Below, in pieces: positions 1 through 10,528 of a DNA stretch of 57,140 nt (the first letter of the stretch is position 1; each line of letters opens with the position of its first letter). Below the pieces are notes generated by a model, which made no database searches, had not been told where the DNA came from, and worked only from the letters and a program-made list of their open reading frames with translations. This stretch comes from Fomitopsis serialis (taxonomy: Eukaryota > Basidiomycota > Agaricomycetes > Polyporales > Fomitopsidaceae), in contig NW_025955212.1 of NCBI RefSeq assembly GCF_022376445.1, positions 1 to 57,140 of the forward strand, written 5' to 3'. The translations under genes and the position numbers were made by a program.

Positions 1-607
1 TTGTGGGAGAGGCCTCGGTCACCCGAGACCGGGGATGCTGCGGGGTCAGCGTTCGGACACCGGCGTGGCGCCCGTGAGACCTGAGGAGGCGCAGAATACG
101 CCTATCCCGGGAGAGGCTCCTCAGTCACCTCTGAGGCGGACATGGCCGTCTCAGATCATGTAGGGGTGAGACCGAGTACCCTAGCCACCTGTCCATCGGG
201 GCAACATGACACTACCGCTCCAGGTGATCTGCCTAACATCTCGACACCCAGATGATATCTGCGGATAGCCTAGTCCGAGCTGAACAGAACATGGTGAATG
301 GGTGAGTGAAGGCCCTACACCGGCTTGGGGTCATCGGTGTAGAGCATCCTGTAATACGATGCTTTGGTAGCTCGGGCTATTGATCGCACATTGTTGCGCG
401 CAATAAATCACGTATAATCAACTATTATTGTCGGTACCACGACAATGGTGTAAGCAAATTACAAACTCGAGCGATGTACTATGAACAGGTGATTAAACGA
501 GTGTAGAGAGTATGACGGATTATGAAAGAGATAGCGGAGCCATAGCAATTGAGAGCAGCATTACGAAAGCGATAGCACGGACTTGCAATGGACAATGAAT
601 GAGCAGC
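1..607. other. Non-coding left flank of the candidate element
   Basis: I see no convincing gene here. The first 180 bases are GC-rich and hold several copies of a GAGACC-type motif (cgagacc near 24-30, TGAGACC at 75-81 and 167-173). The rest is AT-richer and probably 3' flank of the minus-strand gene ending at 608. The true outer end of the element may lie left of the window. Confidence 0.5.
75..173. repeat. Left subterminal repeat motifs (TGAGACC x2)
   Basis: TGAGACC occurs at 75-81 and again at 167-173, in the contexts cccgTGAGACCtgagg and ggggTGAGACCgagt. A weaker copy, cgagacc, lies at 24-30. The inverse appears twice at the other side of the two genes. Confidence 0.45.
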
Positions 608-2066
608 CTATTCCTCACGAAGATCATGAGCAAAGTTGTCGGCTGCGTCGTCCGCCAAGGCTTGAAGCTGAGACGGCGCAGACGTTGCATCCTGTCCACG
701 GGCATCCGGCAAGGATGGCGAACCAAACTCTTTCATGTCCGCATTCAGTATAGCCATGAAGACTCTGAGATTAACAGTCAGACACGTAGAATGGGAGACA
801 ATTCGCTGAATGTACTTTGTTATCATGCGGGCGTCAGTAGCCTGAGGATATTTGGTGCGGATGGTCTCAAGATGTGTATCCACACGATCCCAGTATTGAT
901 TGATGTTGAATGTAGGTATGGACAGAACCTCGATCAGCACCTGCCGCTGTCGAAACTGTCAGTACCTGACGCGCGGCGAACAAAGATGAGAGTGTAAGTC
1001 GCACCAACAGAGCTACACGAGCACACAGCTCTAAAGTCACTTGAACTCGAGTACCTGCAAGATGCGCAGCGATGCTCTCGCACAACGTCATGATGTCAAC
1101 GCGCGCAGCAGCGGCCCGGCTCTTGGCAGTCGCACTAGCAGATAGCATCTCCGGTCCGAGGCTGAGCCACACCTGTATTCAACTAGTTCAGTATGTGGAT
1201 AGTTGGCGCAATGATAGCCTTCGGAGTCGAATGATACAGTAAGTGGCTGGCTCGGCACTCACCATACTCTTCAACTCTGCACGCCGGTCGGTCAAGCGGT
1301 CTGTTATACGCTTCAGTACGATCAGATTCTTGTGTGTGTTGTTGCGAATTTCAGTCGTATAGCCCCAATGTGTATGACGGTCGAATAACGTCTGTATTTG
1401 CGTTCGTCACCAGCATGATATACGCAGGATGTATTATATCACACATACCTTGATGCACTTGTTCGGTGTTGAGTGCCTGACATACGCCGGTAACAGCGGT
1501 GAGACGATCACTAAATAGCTGTACACCTCAATCTTGTCCTGTTCAATGTCAACGATCAGCTGCCTTGAGATTGAAGATAACGATTCGGACATGCCTTCAC
1601 CCCCCTCGGCAGAGTCCACTGAACCTCTGCAGGCTGTATAGTCTCCAGTTGTTCTTCGTGCTTGAGCAAGCGTGCCGAAATCCATAAAGTCCGCTCAGAC
1701 AGAGAGAGCTGTTACCAGTGTCAATCAGATATATGGGCCCGCCGTCAAGCTTACGTGAGCACGTACCACTGCATTAGCATCAAGTTCCTTCTGCGCCGCT
1801 GGCCTGAGGCGAACTCGGCGACCGACCTGCTTAGCAAATTCCACAAGGTCCTCCTCTGCCCGTCGCTTGTCGCCGAGGGATGGGTTGCTGACAGTGGTCA
1901 ACGGAGACTCGGATGCGACACTGGTATCATCATTGTTGCTCGCTGTAGCATTGCCTGCTGAAATCGCTGCAGGGCCAGTGATAGGAGGAAGGTCCACCGT
2001 GTTGGATGATGGACTGACCGGTGGAGAGCTTCCGACAGCAAGCATCAGGTCCACAAGCTGCGACAT
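608..2066 (-). CDS. Transposon-associated hypothetical protein (Agaricomycete expanded family)
   Basis: The function is unknown. The start is ATG at 2066. The N-terminus is a Ser/Thr-rich low-complexity stretch, followed by a basic segment with EFAKQVGRRVRLRP and then AQKELDANA. Later exons give IVDIEQDKIEVYSYLVIVSP (near 1530), LFDRHTHWGYTTEIRNNTHK (near 1340), VWLSLGP (near 1165) and LELCARVALL (near 1030). The last exon carries NQYWDRVDTHLETIRTKYPQ and ends at 608. This order (basic linker, a helical block ending in LLSP, a VW.SLG segment, a Cys-Ala-Arg-Val block, a W..VD..L..IR block) fits a family of about 300 residues that I know from many Agaricomycete genomes, often next to transposase-like genes. 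Four or five introns are inferred. It diverges from the larger gene at 2285. It may be an accessory protein of the element or simply co-mobilised; no catalytic motif is visible. Confidence 0.6.
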
Positions 2067-2284
2067 GAGGAAAGAAAAAGAGAGAAAAAGGAGAGAATAT
2101 AGAGGGATGGAGGAAAGGCGACTGTCGTCCGAGTCAACACAGAGAAGACTTTTAACTGGATGAGCGACAATCACGTGCAGAACCAAGACCCCCGAATTTG
2201 GGCCATTGAGCTGCAGAAAACGTAGCAATTGCATCCCGCTGAACATATGCCAGCCCAAAGGACAGATCTGCATGCAGATGGTGA
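2067..2284. promoter_or_regulatory. Shared divergent promoter of the element's two genes
   Basis: About 218 bp separate the start codons of the two divergent genes. The segment beside the minus-strand gene is a purine-rich tract (aaagaaaaagagagaaaaag, near 2068-2100). No TATA box was recognised. Both genes must be transcribed from this gap. Confidence 0.45.
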
Positions 2285-5200
2285 ATGTTGTTGCATCACA
2301 GATGTGCGAGGTGCTTACCAACGGTGCCAGGATATTTTCTTCCTGTCCAGGATGATCCGAGTTCATGGGAATGTAAGCCCTGCACCGCACACACAGGTCA
2401 GTTCACGTCAGTAAAGAAGAACGGAGCAAAGCGACATATCGAATCCAAGAAACACCATGAGTCTGTTGCAGCATTACTCGAGAAAGAACATACTGAAGCC
2501 CATCCGAATCGCCGCGATGACCTGGCGGCCTGCCAGCCACCAGCCAAGATGTTCCTATCAGACGTGTTTATGGGTCCCGAGGCTCAGCAGAATGAACAGA
2601 GCGACGAGAACATACCTCGGCACAATCCTCTCGATGACATCTATGTCGATGGTGATCAGATCATGGACCATGCGGGTAACGAGGTCACCTTCTCAGCAGG
2701 CTCAGCTCCATGGGAGACGGAGCCTATGCGGATTCGAGCCGCACTAGAGAATCTGTTGGATAACCCGTACATTGAGCATGGACACTGGGGCGCAAGGGCA
2801 GCAGGGATGAATGACACGGACCTTGCCGATGAAGCTGAGGCAAATGACGAGGACCCTACAGTCGCAGATGCAGTGGCTGAATTGTACCGTGCAGGTAGAT
2901 ACCGCTTCTCACAGAGTCAACAACATGTAACTAACCTGCTGATGCATAGGCCTCTCTGACGATTTTGATGATGACAGTGGCTGGCACGGGGAAGACTTTG
3001 ACGCGAGTCTAGGGCAAGAGTACGTGGCAAATGATCCACAATGGCAGCCATATGGTTCGAAAACAGTATGTTGCTATGGACAGAACATTGGAGATAATCA
3101 CTGGCTCACACGTAGTCAGATGTTCATTCTCGACCTTCTGGACAACTTACCACGATTACGGCTCTCCGATGATCATCTCAAAGTCGTCATCTGGGCATTG
3201 AAGGAGTGCGGAGCCACGGATGTTCCATCATTCCATTCACTACGAACGAAGCAAGCACAGCTCACCAAAGAAGTGAACATCAAGACCACGCACCATACAT
3301 CAGCCCAGGAGAACCATTTCTACGCCACTTGTCCATCCGAGACAAGCCGTCTTGTAAGTACAGCGAGGACTTGGGGTGCTTCCGAGTCCCAAGTCAACGC
3401 ACGACGCAACTGATCATGTTCTTGATCTTCTGTAGGACTTTGCCAACCCTCTTGTGCGGCCGCATATGAAGTTCCTGCCCCGCGTGGGCACGTCAGTCTC
3501 AGAGTTCAGAGATGGGGAGAAATGGCTCAATATGAATGAGGATGCACTTGAAAGAGGCCAGCTCATGTGGATGGACGAGAAGAAACCGCACCGACATTTC
3601 TATATCAAGGAACTCGCGCGGCTGCGTGACGGACGCTACGTGATGCCGCTCCGATTTGTGGAAGATAACGAAGTGGATTGTCTTGATGGCTTCCTCGTTG
3701 TCCATTATCCTGCGGTATGTCAAGTGGTCCGTGGATAGTACTTGAAAGCACGAATTCACCAAATATTGAATAGACCGGGATATTCGTCGTCCGTAGTGAA
3801 GAGTTGATCCGTGTGGCGGCGGAGGAGCTGCAAGACAATGTGGTTGAACTGCAAAACCAACTGAATATACAATTTGACGGTGAGTCTTGCTCGCACACAC
3901 CATAGATCATTCACCGCATGGCGGCGGCGGCGCTGACAAGCTTTCTAGCTCTAGCGCCACTGTGGGTCCGGGATGTACGACATCCAGTTCGCGCGAAAGC
4001 TGCCAACCGGCCAACGTTCACAGTGCGATTGATGGCATGGTGCGATGATGTATCTGGAAATAAAACGAAGCAGTACAATGCCCACACGAACGTCTATGTT
4101 GCGAACATCAATCTCCCGCATGAAAAACTGAAACAAGAGTACTTCGTTCGCTTTTGTTCGACCTCACAGCATGCATCGTCCGCAGAACAACTAGAAGGGC
4201 TCGCTAAAGATACGTGAGTATTCTATCATTCTCCACAGCTTGAAAGGCAACAATACGTGCATACTGAAAATACACAGGGGCCCTGACAAATGGCATGCAG
4301 CGTACGATTGCAAGCTTCAACAGGAAGTCTTGTTCCGGATCATCCCACATGTCTTCCCCGCAGATAATCCACAGCAATCTGAGCACTGTTCGCACATTGG
4401 TGGGAACGGCAACAAGCCCTGTCGATCTTGCAAGATTGGTGGTACCGCAGAGGAGCGGGAAACAGACGAGATCTATGAGTCATTTTTCTCAGTGAGTAGT
4501 CGTGATTCCGAAGATCATAGATATGATTCTCACCTATGGCCCTAAGTCAGGACCTCATCGCACCACGGAATGGACAATCAGTCAAATCGAGTCACAGCTA
4601 TGGATTGCAGGTCTTGGCGTGCAGAATACGGTCGATCTCATGCAGACGAACACGGGGGTGAAAGATAAGACCGCCCAATACTGGATCAACATCCTGATTA
4701 AGAAGGCGCGTGCACTGCAGCACGAGCGGATAACAGCAGCGGCGACAAGGGACCCACGCTTGAACGATCGTACCTACAGCCGTGACGCCGAGGCCAAACA
4801 GGCTGTAAAAACGACAATCAACCGTGAAATACAACAGGAGTTGCACGATTGGCTTGTCCAACAGCCTTCACACAGCTACGACACGCTCCCAGCCGATTCC
4901 CGTACGTCTCTTTCAATGCACCACAGAGCCACCTGGCGCTCACCTCAAGTCCTGTGATCGCAGCACTTCGTGATAGGCTGCGACCAGGAGATCACTATAA
5001 TGTCCTGCTTGGGCTCCCGGGCGTTGAGATTCATTTCGATACACCCGGTGAGATTTTGCACACTTACTTACTCGGACAGGAGAAGTACGTGTGGCACAAG
5101 ACGACCTCACCCTGGGACAAGAAGAAGGACGAACTCTTTGCGGCACGGCTTCGGGGTTCCTCGGTCGATGGTTTGACCTTGCCACCTCTGCGAGCAGAAT

Positions 5201-7017
5201 ATTTGCTTCAATATAAGAACTCTCTCGTCGGGAAGCACTTCAAGGCGTTGCAACAGGTCGGGGTCTTTCATTTACATGATGACCTATGCTCCGATATCAT
5301 TCGGGAACTGTGGAAGGCCACCGGTGAACTCGGTGCGATGCTGTGGTACAATAAGATCCGCAAAATGGACGAATATTTGGTACGTCTCATGCGGCTGTTC
5401 GCGCACTGTCATGCGCAACTCATTGGAATTGACCCCGGGCTTCATATGCATTGACAGGCAGATTTAGAGATCCTCATCGCGAATGTCCTCGACATTTGGG
5501 TGCTCATCGACCCGAATAGAATCCTCACCAAAAATAAGCTTCACGTTCTTGCCCATCTGATAGCGAATATCCCCCGGTTTGGTCCAGCGATCTTGTATTC
5601 CACTGAAGTCTTCGAGTGCTGGAACGCTATTTTCCGGTTCTGCAGTATCCTCTCAAATCATAGGGCACCAAGCCGTGACATTGCTGTGGTGTTGGCCGAT
5701 ATGGAACGTTTCAAGCATCAGGTGAGCGGCGGTTGGTGGCGCAACTCTGCGGGTGAGTACGTTCAGGCGGGGGAAAGAGTTTGCACATTCCTGCAGGAGA
5801 ATCCCAGTCTACAGCGTCGTCTCGGCTGGGTAGAGAATCTATCGGCCATGCTCGTAGTTGGTGAGTACAATAAAGTTGTCATGACAATGACTCACGAGTT
5901 CGACTGATTTACCTATTCATGTGCCGGTTACCAGGCTCAGTGAAGCTAGAGGCACAGTTGAAGCGACATCCGGCTAGTTGGGCTCAATCTATCGCACCGT
6001 TATCACTTCCGCCACCAACGGACAATGTAGCATCAAACTCCGACTCTTTACACACAGCTACTATCTTCCAAGAGTGCAAGTCTTTGGTCTCGCAATCAAA
6101 AGACATCTGTAAGCCGGGTTCGTGGGTATTTTTTAAGACTTCGCGAGACGTGACGCCTGTCGTTCCCAGCGAAATGGTGAGCGCAATGATCCATCAACTC
6201 TACTTACAATCTCAAGTAAATCTTGCATCTCCCTTTCCGCAGATTCCGGATGTGGGAGCAGGGCGTGTCTTCAAGATACTCTCCCCTGTTGGCGGCGGAG
6301 AAGCGGTTGCTGTTATCCAGCATTTCGATATCATGGGCAAACGGGATGGCTATCTGAATATGCCAATCCTTACTCCCAGTAACAGACCCCATCAACTCGT
6401 TGCACCAAAGGTACGCTCAAATTTGCAGTCCGAGGGTGCACTTGTAGGCTCCGTGTTCTCACAACCTATTCTTAAAGGATGTCCTCTTCATCTTCAATGC
6501 GCAGCATGATTGCTATGCTTGCCATTGCACTACGGCCGGGCTGGAGCATGTCATTCAAGAGCGAGTAGTCACTGCCCGGACCCGACTCCATGTCACGCAC
6601 GCAGAAACACCGCGTTACCTGCTTAACATGCATGCTCTCCACAACGCGGACCTGATTCGCGAGACCTTACCGCGAAATCTTACAGAGCCTCAGTATTATC
6701 TCGCCGACCGCCAGGTGCAGCACTGCCGTATTGCCACCGCTCTCCGCGTCACTGGTAGTGTCCGAAGGAAACAAATAGCAGCTAAAGCCGCCGAGACTCG
6801 CGCTCGTAACAAAGAGGCTCGCGCAACGACTGCCCCGAGTCGCAATGCTCAACTGCGGGACGAAAACAGCGGCAATGACCCGCCTAATGCAGGTTCGCTA
6901 TCCAAGTTTCATATGTACATGTTCGAACGACCTGATCAAATCGTAGAGCCAGGAATGGCCAACGAAGACGTCGGTACTGGGGCGGACGACGATGTGGAGA
7001 TGGAAGACCTGTCCTAA
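2285..7017 (+). CDS. Large zinc-finger transposase-like protein (CACTA-like, Agaricomycete family)
   Basis: This is probably the transposase of the element. The N-terminus has a zinc-finger-like motif (WECKPC, then RHIESKKHH, near 2365-2465) followed by an acidic linker. Conserved blocks then follow: FILDLLDNLPRLRLSDDHLK (near 3125), a DFANPLVRPH/FLPRVG exon (near 3440), WCDDVSGNKTKQYNAHTN (near 4040), a Cys-rich block CSHIGGNGNKPCRSCKIGGT (near 4390), EIHFDTPGEILHTYLLGQEK (near 5030), LVGKHFKALQQ (near 5225), and KNKLHVLAHL with FGPAILYSTEVFECWNAIFR (near 5530-5640), then APSRDI. The C-terminal exon is basic then acidic and stops at 7017. The WCDD and EVFE acidic residues could belong to an RNase H-fold triad, but this is not proven. 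About ten short introns are needed and no frame break was seen. The family is very common in Agaricomycetes and usually annotated as hypothetical. The start at 2285 is the first ATG in frame with the zinc finger. Confidence 0.7.
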
Positions 7018-7254
7018 CATATACATGCCGCTTTTCTTATGTACTCCATTCTCGGAGTCACACCCGCGACGGTTAGAGTCATGTTGTGGGGCTCTTGCAG
7101 CATCGGGTTGAAACAGTATGATCACAAGATTACTCGGCGGTCACGGAGATGGCTGAGCAATGTTTGTGTGGAGAGCCTGATCATCTTACCTCCCACCCGC
7201 TGCGGACCTTACGAGCCAGGTCATGGTCAGGTGAAGCCGGTGACCCTAGTGCAG

Positions 7255-7312
7255 GGTCTCACCACCATGAGCCGTACATCGTGGGTTACCTCCGTGACGC
7301 CCGAGGGTCTCA
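7255..7312. repeat. Right subterminal repeat motifs (GGTCTCA x2)
   Basis: GGTCTCA occurs at 7255-7261 and 7306-7312, inverse to the two left copies. Around the inner copy, the reverse complement reads TCATGGTGGTGAGACC. The left copy at 167 reads TCATGTAGGGGTGAGACC, so the similarity goes beyond the 7-mer. The outer copy overlaps the stop codon of the next gene (tca at 7310-7312). Confidence 0.45.
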
Positions 7313-10173
7313 GCGCTTTCGGATGCCACAGCGAAATGGGCGTGTACGGCTCCTCGCCAAGGGGGGCGAGCGTGGCAGACTCACGCGTCGTCTGTGTCGA
7401 GGTGTTTCTGGCCCTGGCTGGGCTGAGGGCGGACGAGATGGGCGCGTGGGAGATCTTGGGAGAGGCTGTAGGTTGTCGCGCGAGGGGAACGAGAGCAGCG
7501 TCCCGCCGGGAATCGCGGTGCGTTCGTCTTCATGCTCGTCATCAGAATCGAAGAGGTCGGTCTCGTGTGAGACTTCGACGTCGAAGATAGCGTCGTAGAC
7601 ATCCGCAGAGCCGGACCCAAGCAAATCGAATAAGGGTATCCTCTTCACGTTGCGCGTTAGGCGTGAGTAGAAACTCTGGTCGGCGTCACCCTCCCTCCAT
7701 GTCTGGCGCTGGGCAAGGTACCTTTCGTAAAGGTTGATAATGATCAAGAAAGGGAAGGACTGCTTTGGGTGAGATAAACGTTGACCAAGAAGAGAATCAG
7801 TCGCACCGTCAGTTTGATCAGCAATACATTAGCGGAGTGCAGCGTCCGAGGGGATACGACGAAGCTTATTGGCCAAAGGATGACAAAGGCGAGTAGATTG
7901 AAAGGTGGCTGATAGCTGAAGAGGGCATCGGACTTGACCCTGACGAATGCAATGGTCATGATGGGCCTCGTGGTAGGAAATTTTCAGTGGACGTTACCCC
8001 TCGATAGTTGATATCGCATATTGGAAGAGGTACTGATGGTCCCCAGTCAGCACTAGCCTATAATCCACAAATAAGTCTTCTCACCTCCTGTTTGGCGTTC
8101 TATGAAAGACAAAGCAGGTCAGTGCATGTTCTCAATTTATCATGAGTGCTAGGCCTTACAGCGTCGATTTGCGCGAAGGTGTTGGTAAGGATGGAAATCA
8201 GAACTGAGTTTGGTATCAGCCTTGATCAGACGGGCTGAACCTACAGAGAATGGACTCACTGGTGAGCAGTAGCGTGTTTGAGAGCGCAGCAAACATGGTC
8301 ATGAGAATTGGCCCGAAAACGGGATGAAAACTCGAAGCCTGCGCAAAGCTGAGATATGTGTTTCCGAACCAGATCTGGACCATTAGCCAGGTGATAGCCT
8401 TCACACTCCACGTGTCCTCGGCTTCAGGACAAGCCCAAACCTACATCAGCCATAGCCTTAAGATGAACTCATCGGGGAACAAATACCTAAGCTGTGTAGC
8501 GTGAAGAGCAGCCCGGAGAAGCATATAGCTGCGATGCCGATGAAGAATATGAAGTCCACAATCATCGCGCGTAGAGCTCTGATGCGAAGTTAGCAGAAGA
8601 ACATGCGGATAAGAAGGCCACCTCACAGTACTACCACGTTGTTCGAGATGGCGAAGAATGCCAGACTGCATTGCAAATCAGTGATGAGATACAGCCGGAA
8701 TTCGTCAGACCTTGGCTTACCGAGGGAATAGGATGCATGCGCCGCAAGCCAGTATGTCGAATCCCATCTCAGATGCACCGACTGCGCGAACGCAAACATA
8801 GCATATAAAAAAGAATGCACGCGACAGGCATACTGTGCGACTTACCGTCATGATGCGCGAGACCTTTGATGCGGAAGCCGAGGTACACGAAGAACACCAC
8901 GACGAACGATGTGTCGAATACGTTCCACATCTAGCACAGAGCTCAAGCGCGGACAGCCATATAAACAAACTCGTGGGACTTACACTGGCCATGTACACTG
9001 ACAAGAACACGGTGAGCTCGAAGTACGTGTTACAGACAGTTCAAGTACTCACTGCCCCATCCATACTCCTTTGAGGCTGTGTACTCTTCGAGCGTGAACG
9101 CAGTAGCGAATAGTATGAACACAATCTCGAATCCATTCACTGTGCCGACTTCTCGATCTGTGCCAGGAGGTCATTATACGCGCACGCGTCCGTCCAACAT
9201 ACTGTTGTCACTCACTGGACAGACACAGAAGAAATGTGGTCAGCAAAAGAGCAAAATTTAAGAATTCCAAAATTGCGCCATATCTAGGCACGCGCAGCCG
9301 GTAGTGGTCAAGGAAGGGTGCTTTCCGATAGTCGTACATCTCAATTGCACGTGGCTTGTAGTTGTCAGCGAGAACAGAATGGGTCGACGCCATGGAGAAG
9401 ATGACCCTCCCTGAGTATATATCGTTAACCACAGTTTGGACCACAGGTGCGGATAAGAAGGCCTTGGCTTCCGTGGAGATCGCGAGCTGACATTGAAGAT
9501 GAGACACCGAGATGTCCTCTCACAAGGACGAAAGACTGACCTCCAAAGCACACTGCGGATCATCCTGCTCCTCAGTCCCCATGATGGACTTCACTTCCTG
9601 TATCACGTCTAGAGGTGCACCTGCAAGCGGACTCCAAGTAGCAGTCAAGACAGCCACTAATCGGATCTTGGTGGAAGCGAACGTCCCAAGAAGCTTCATG
9701 GCGAGGATCTCACAGAGGCTTGCTCTGGAATACATGACGCCCGAGTATGCAAGGTTCTCTTGGGCTTCCGAAAGGAAGTGCGAGCGGACCACGAAACACG
9801 CGTACACCACCGCCAAATTGTCCAGTTTGGCATACTTGAAGACCAATGGGCGAACAACGGCAAAGTTAATATCCGACGCAGTAAGTTGGCTATATGCGTG
9901 TCAGGCATGATTACAGTACTCAGAAACGAGGAAATGCGTACTCCCAGCTTAGTGCCGTGTCTACGTGGCAGTGGTGTCATTCATATGTGCATGCATGAAT
10001 GCATTGGCACGCACCGATGTCTTTCTGAAGCACCCGTTAGCCTCAATAACATGTCTCTGGAGTGTACTCACTTCAGCATCTCGCTTGATGGCTGGGATGA
10101 GCGGAAAGACCTTGACAGACGCAAGCATTTCCGGGGTTGGTCCAAGCAGCGAACTCGTTTGCTCTTCGTCCAT
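7310..10173 (-). CDS. TRP/YVC1-like calcium-permeable cation channel
   Basis: This is a fungal TRP-type channel of the YVC1 group, probably releasing calcium from the vacuole. The start at 10173 gives MDEEQTSSLLGPTPEML and VFPLIPAIKRD. The soluble N-terminal half follows: YAKLDNLAVVYACFVVRSHF and CEILAMKLLGTFAS (9830-9680), then SVLADNYKPRAIEMYDYRKA and YGAILEFLNFALLLTTF (9380-9240), which leads into the first membrane segments. The channel part has WNVFDTSFVVVFFVYLGFRI (near 8920), FDILACGACILFPR (near 8730), LMVQIWFGNTYLSFAQ with FHPVFGPILMTMFAALSNTL (near 8390-8260; pore and last helix), and SDALFSYQPPFNLLAFVI (near 7930). The last exon is a cytoplasmic tail with IINLYERYLAQRQTW and DVYDAIFDVEVSHE. 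About ten introns are inferred. The stop codon falls in the element's right-end motif, so the extreme C-terminus (RTRPFRCGIRKR) may be altered. It shares a 355-bp promoter with the macrodomain gene. Confidence 0.8.
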
Positions 10174-10528
10174 GTCCGATTCGTTCCTCCCGAGTCGGAA
10201 GTTGGCTAGGTATGCTGCCTAGTGCGAATTCGGTCTATCAAAGCAGGAGCAGAAGAACAGCTGGGTTGCTTCACGGCTTGCGCGTGTCTCGAGGGCGGGC
10301 CATTTGATAACCCGCAGAGCGGCGCGGTGCTCGTCGGACGTCGGTGTCCACAACGCGCGGTGCTTTCCAGTGCGTCAGAACACGTGACGGTTCCTAGATG
10401 CAGATTGCCAAAAAGGGATCGGGTGCCACAAGGCAAGTGGCTCTGACTTCGCGCTTCAGACCGACCCTCATCTCTGCCTGGGAGGATTACCATTGTGCAC
10501 AAGTGCCTATCATCCACATATCGACGGA
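10174..10528. promoter_or_regulatory. Bidirectional promoter, channel / macrodomain genes
   Basis: A 355-bp gap between divergent start codons. It contains CACGTGAC at 10381-10388, an E-box joined to the CGTGAC core that recurs in other promoters of this window. The segment near 10300-10360 is GC-rich. Confidence 0.5.

Larger units (their letters stand above)
75..7312. mobile_element. Candidate two-gene DNA transposon (CACTA/KDZ-like, Agaricomycete type)
   Basis: This block holds a large transposase-like gene (2285-7017, plus) and a small divergent gene (608-2066, minus), with about 220 bp between their start codons. Both belong to families that I recognise as massively repeated in Agaricomycete genomes. 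TGAGACC occurs twice at the left (75-81, 167-173) and its inverse GGTCTCA twice at the right (7255-7261, 7306-7312). That is the layout of subterminal repeats. Both reading frames appear intact. I could not define terminal inverted repeats or a target-site duplication, so the ends are approximate, and the left end may lie outside the window. The superfamily name is an inference: the larger protein recalls CACTA-type transposases in its overall order of motifs. Confidence 0.55.
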
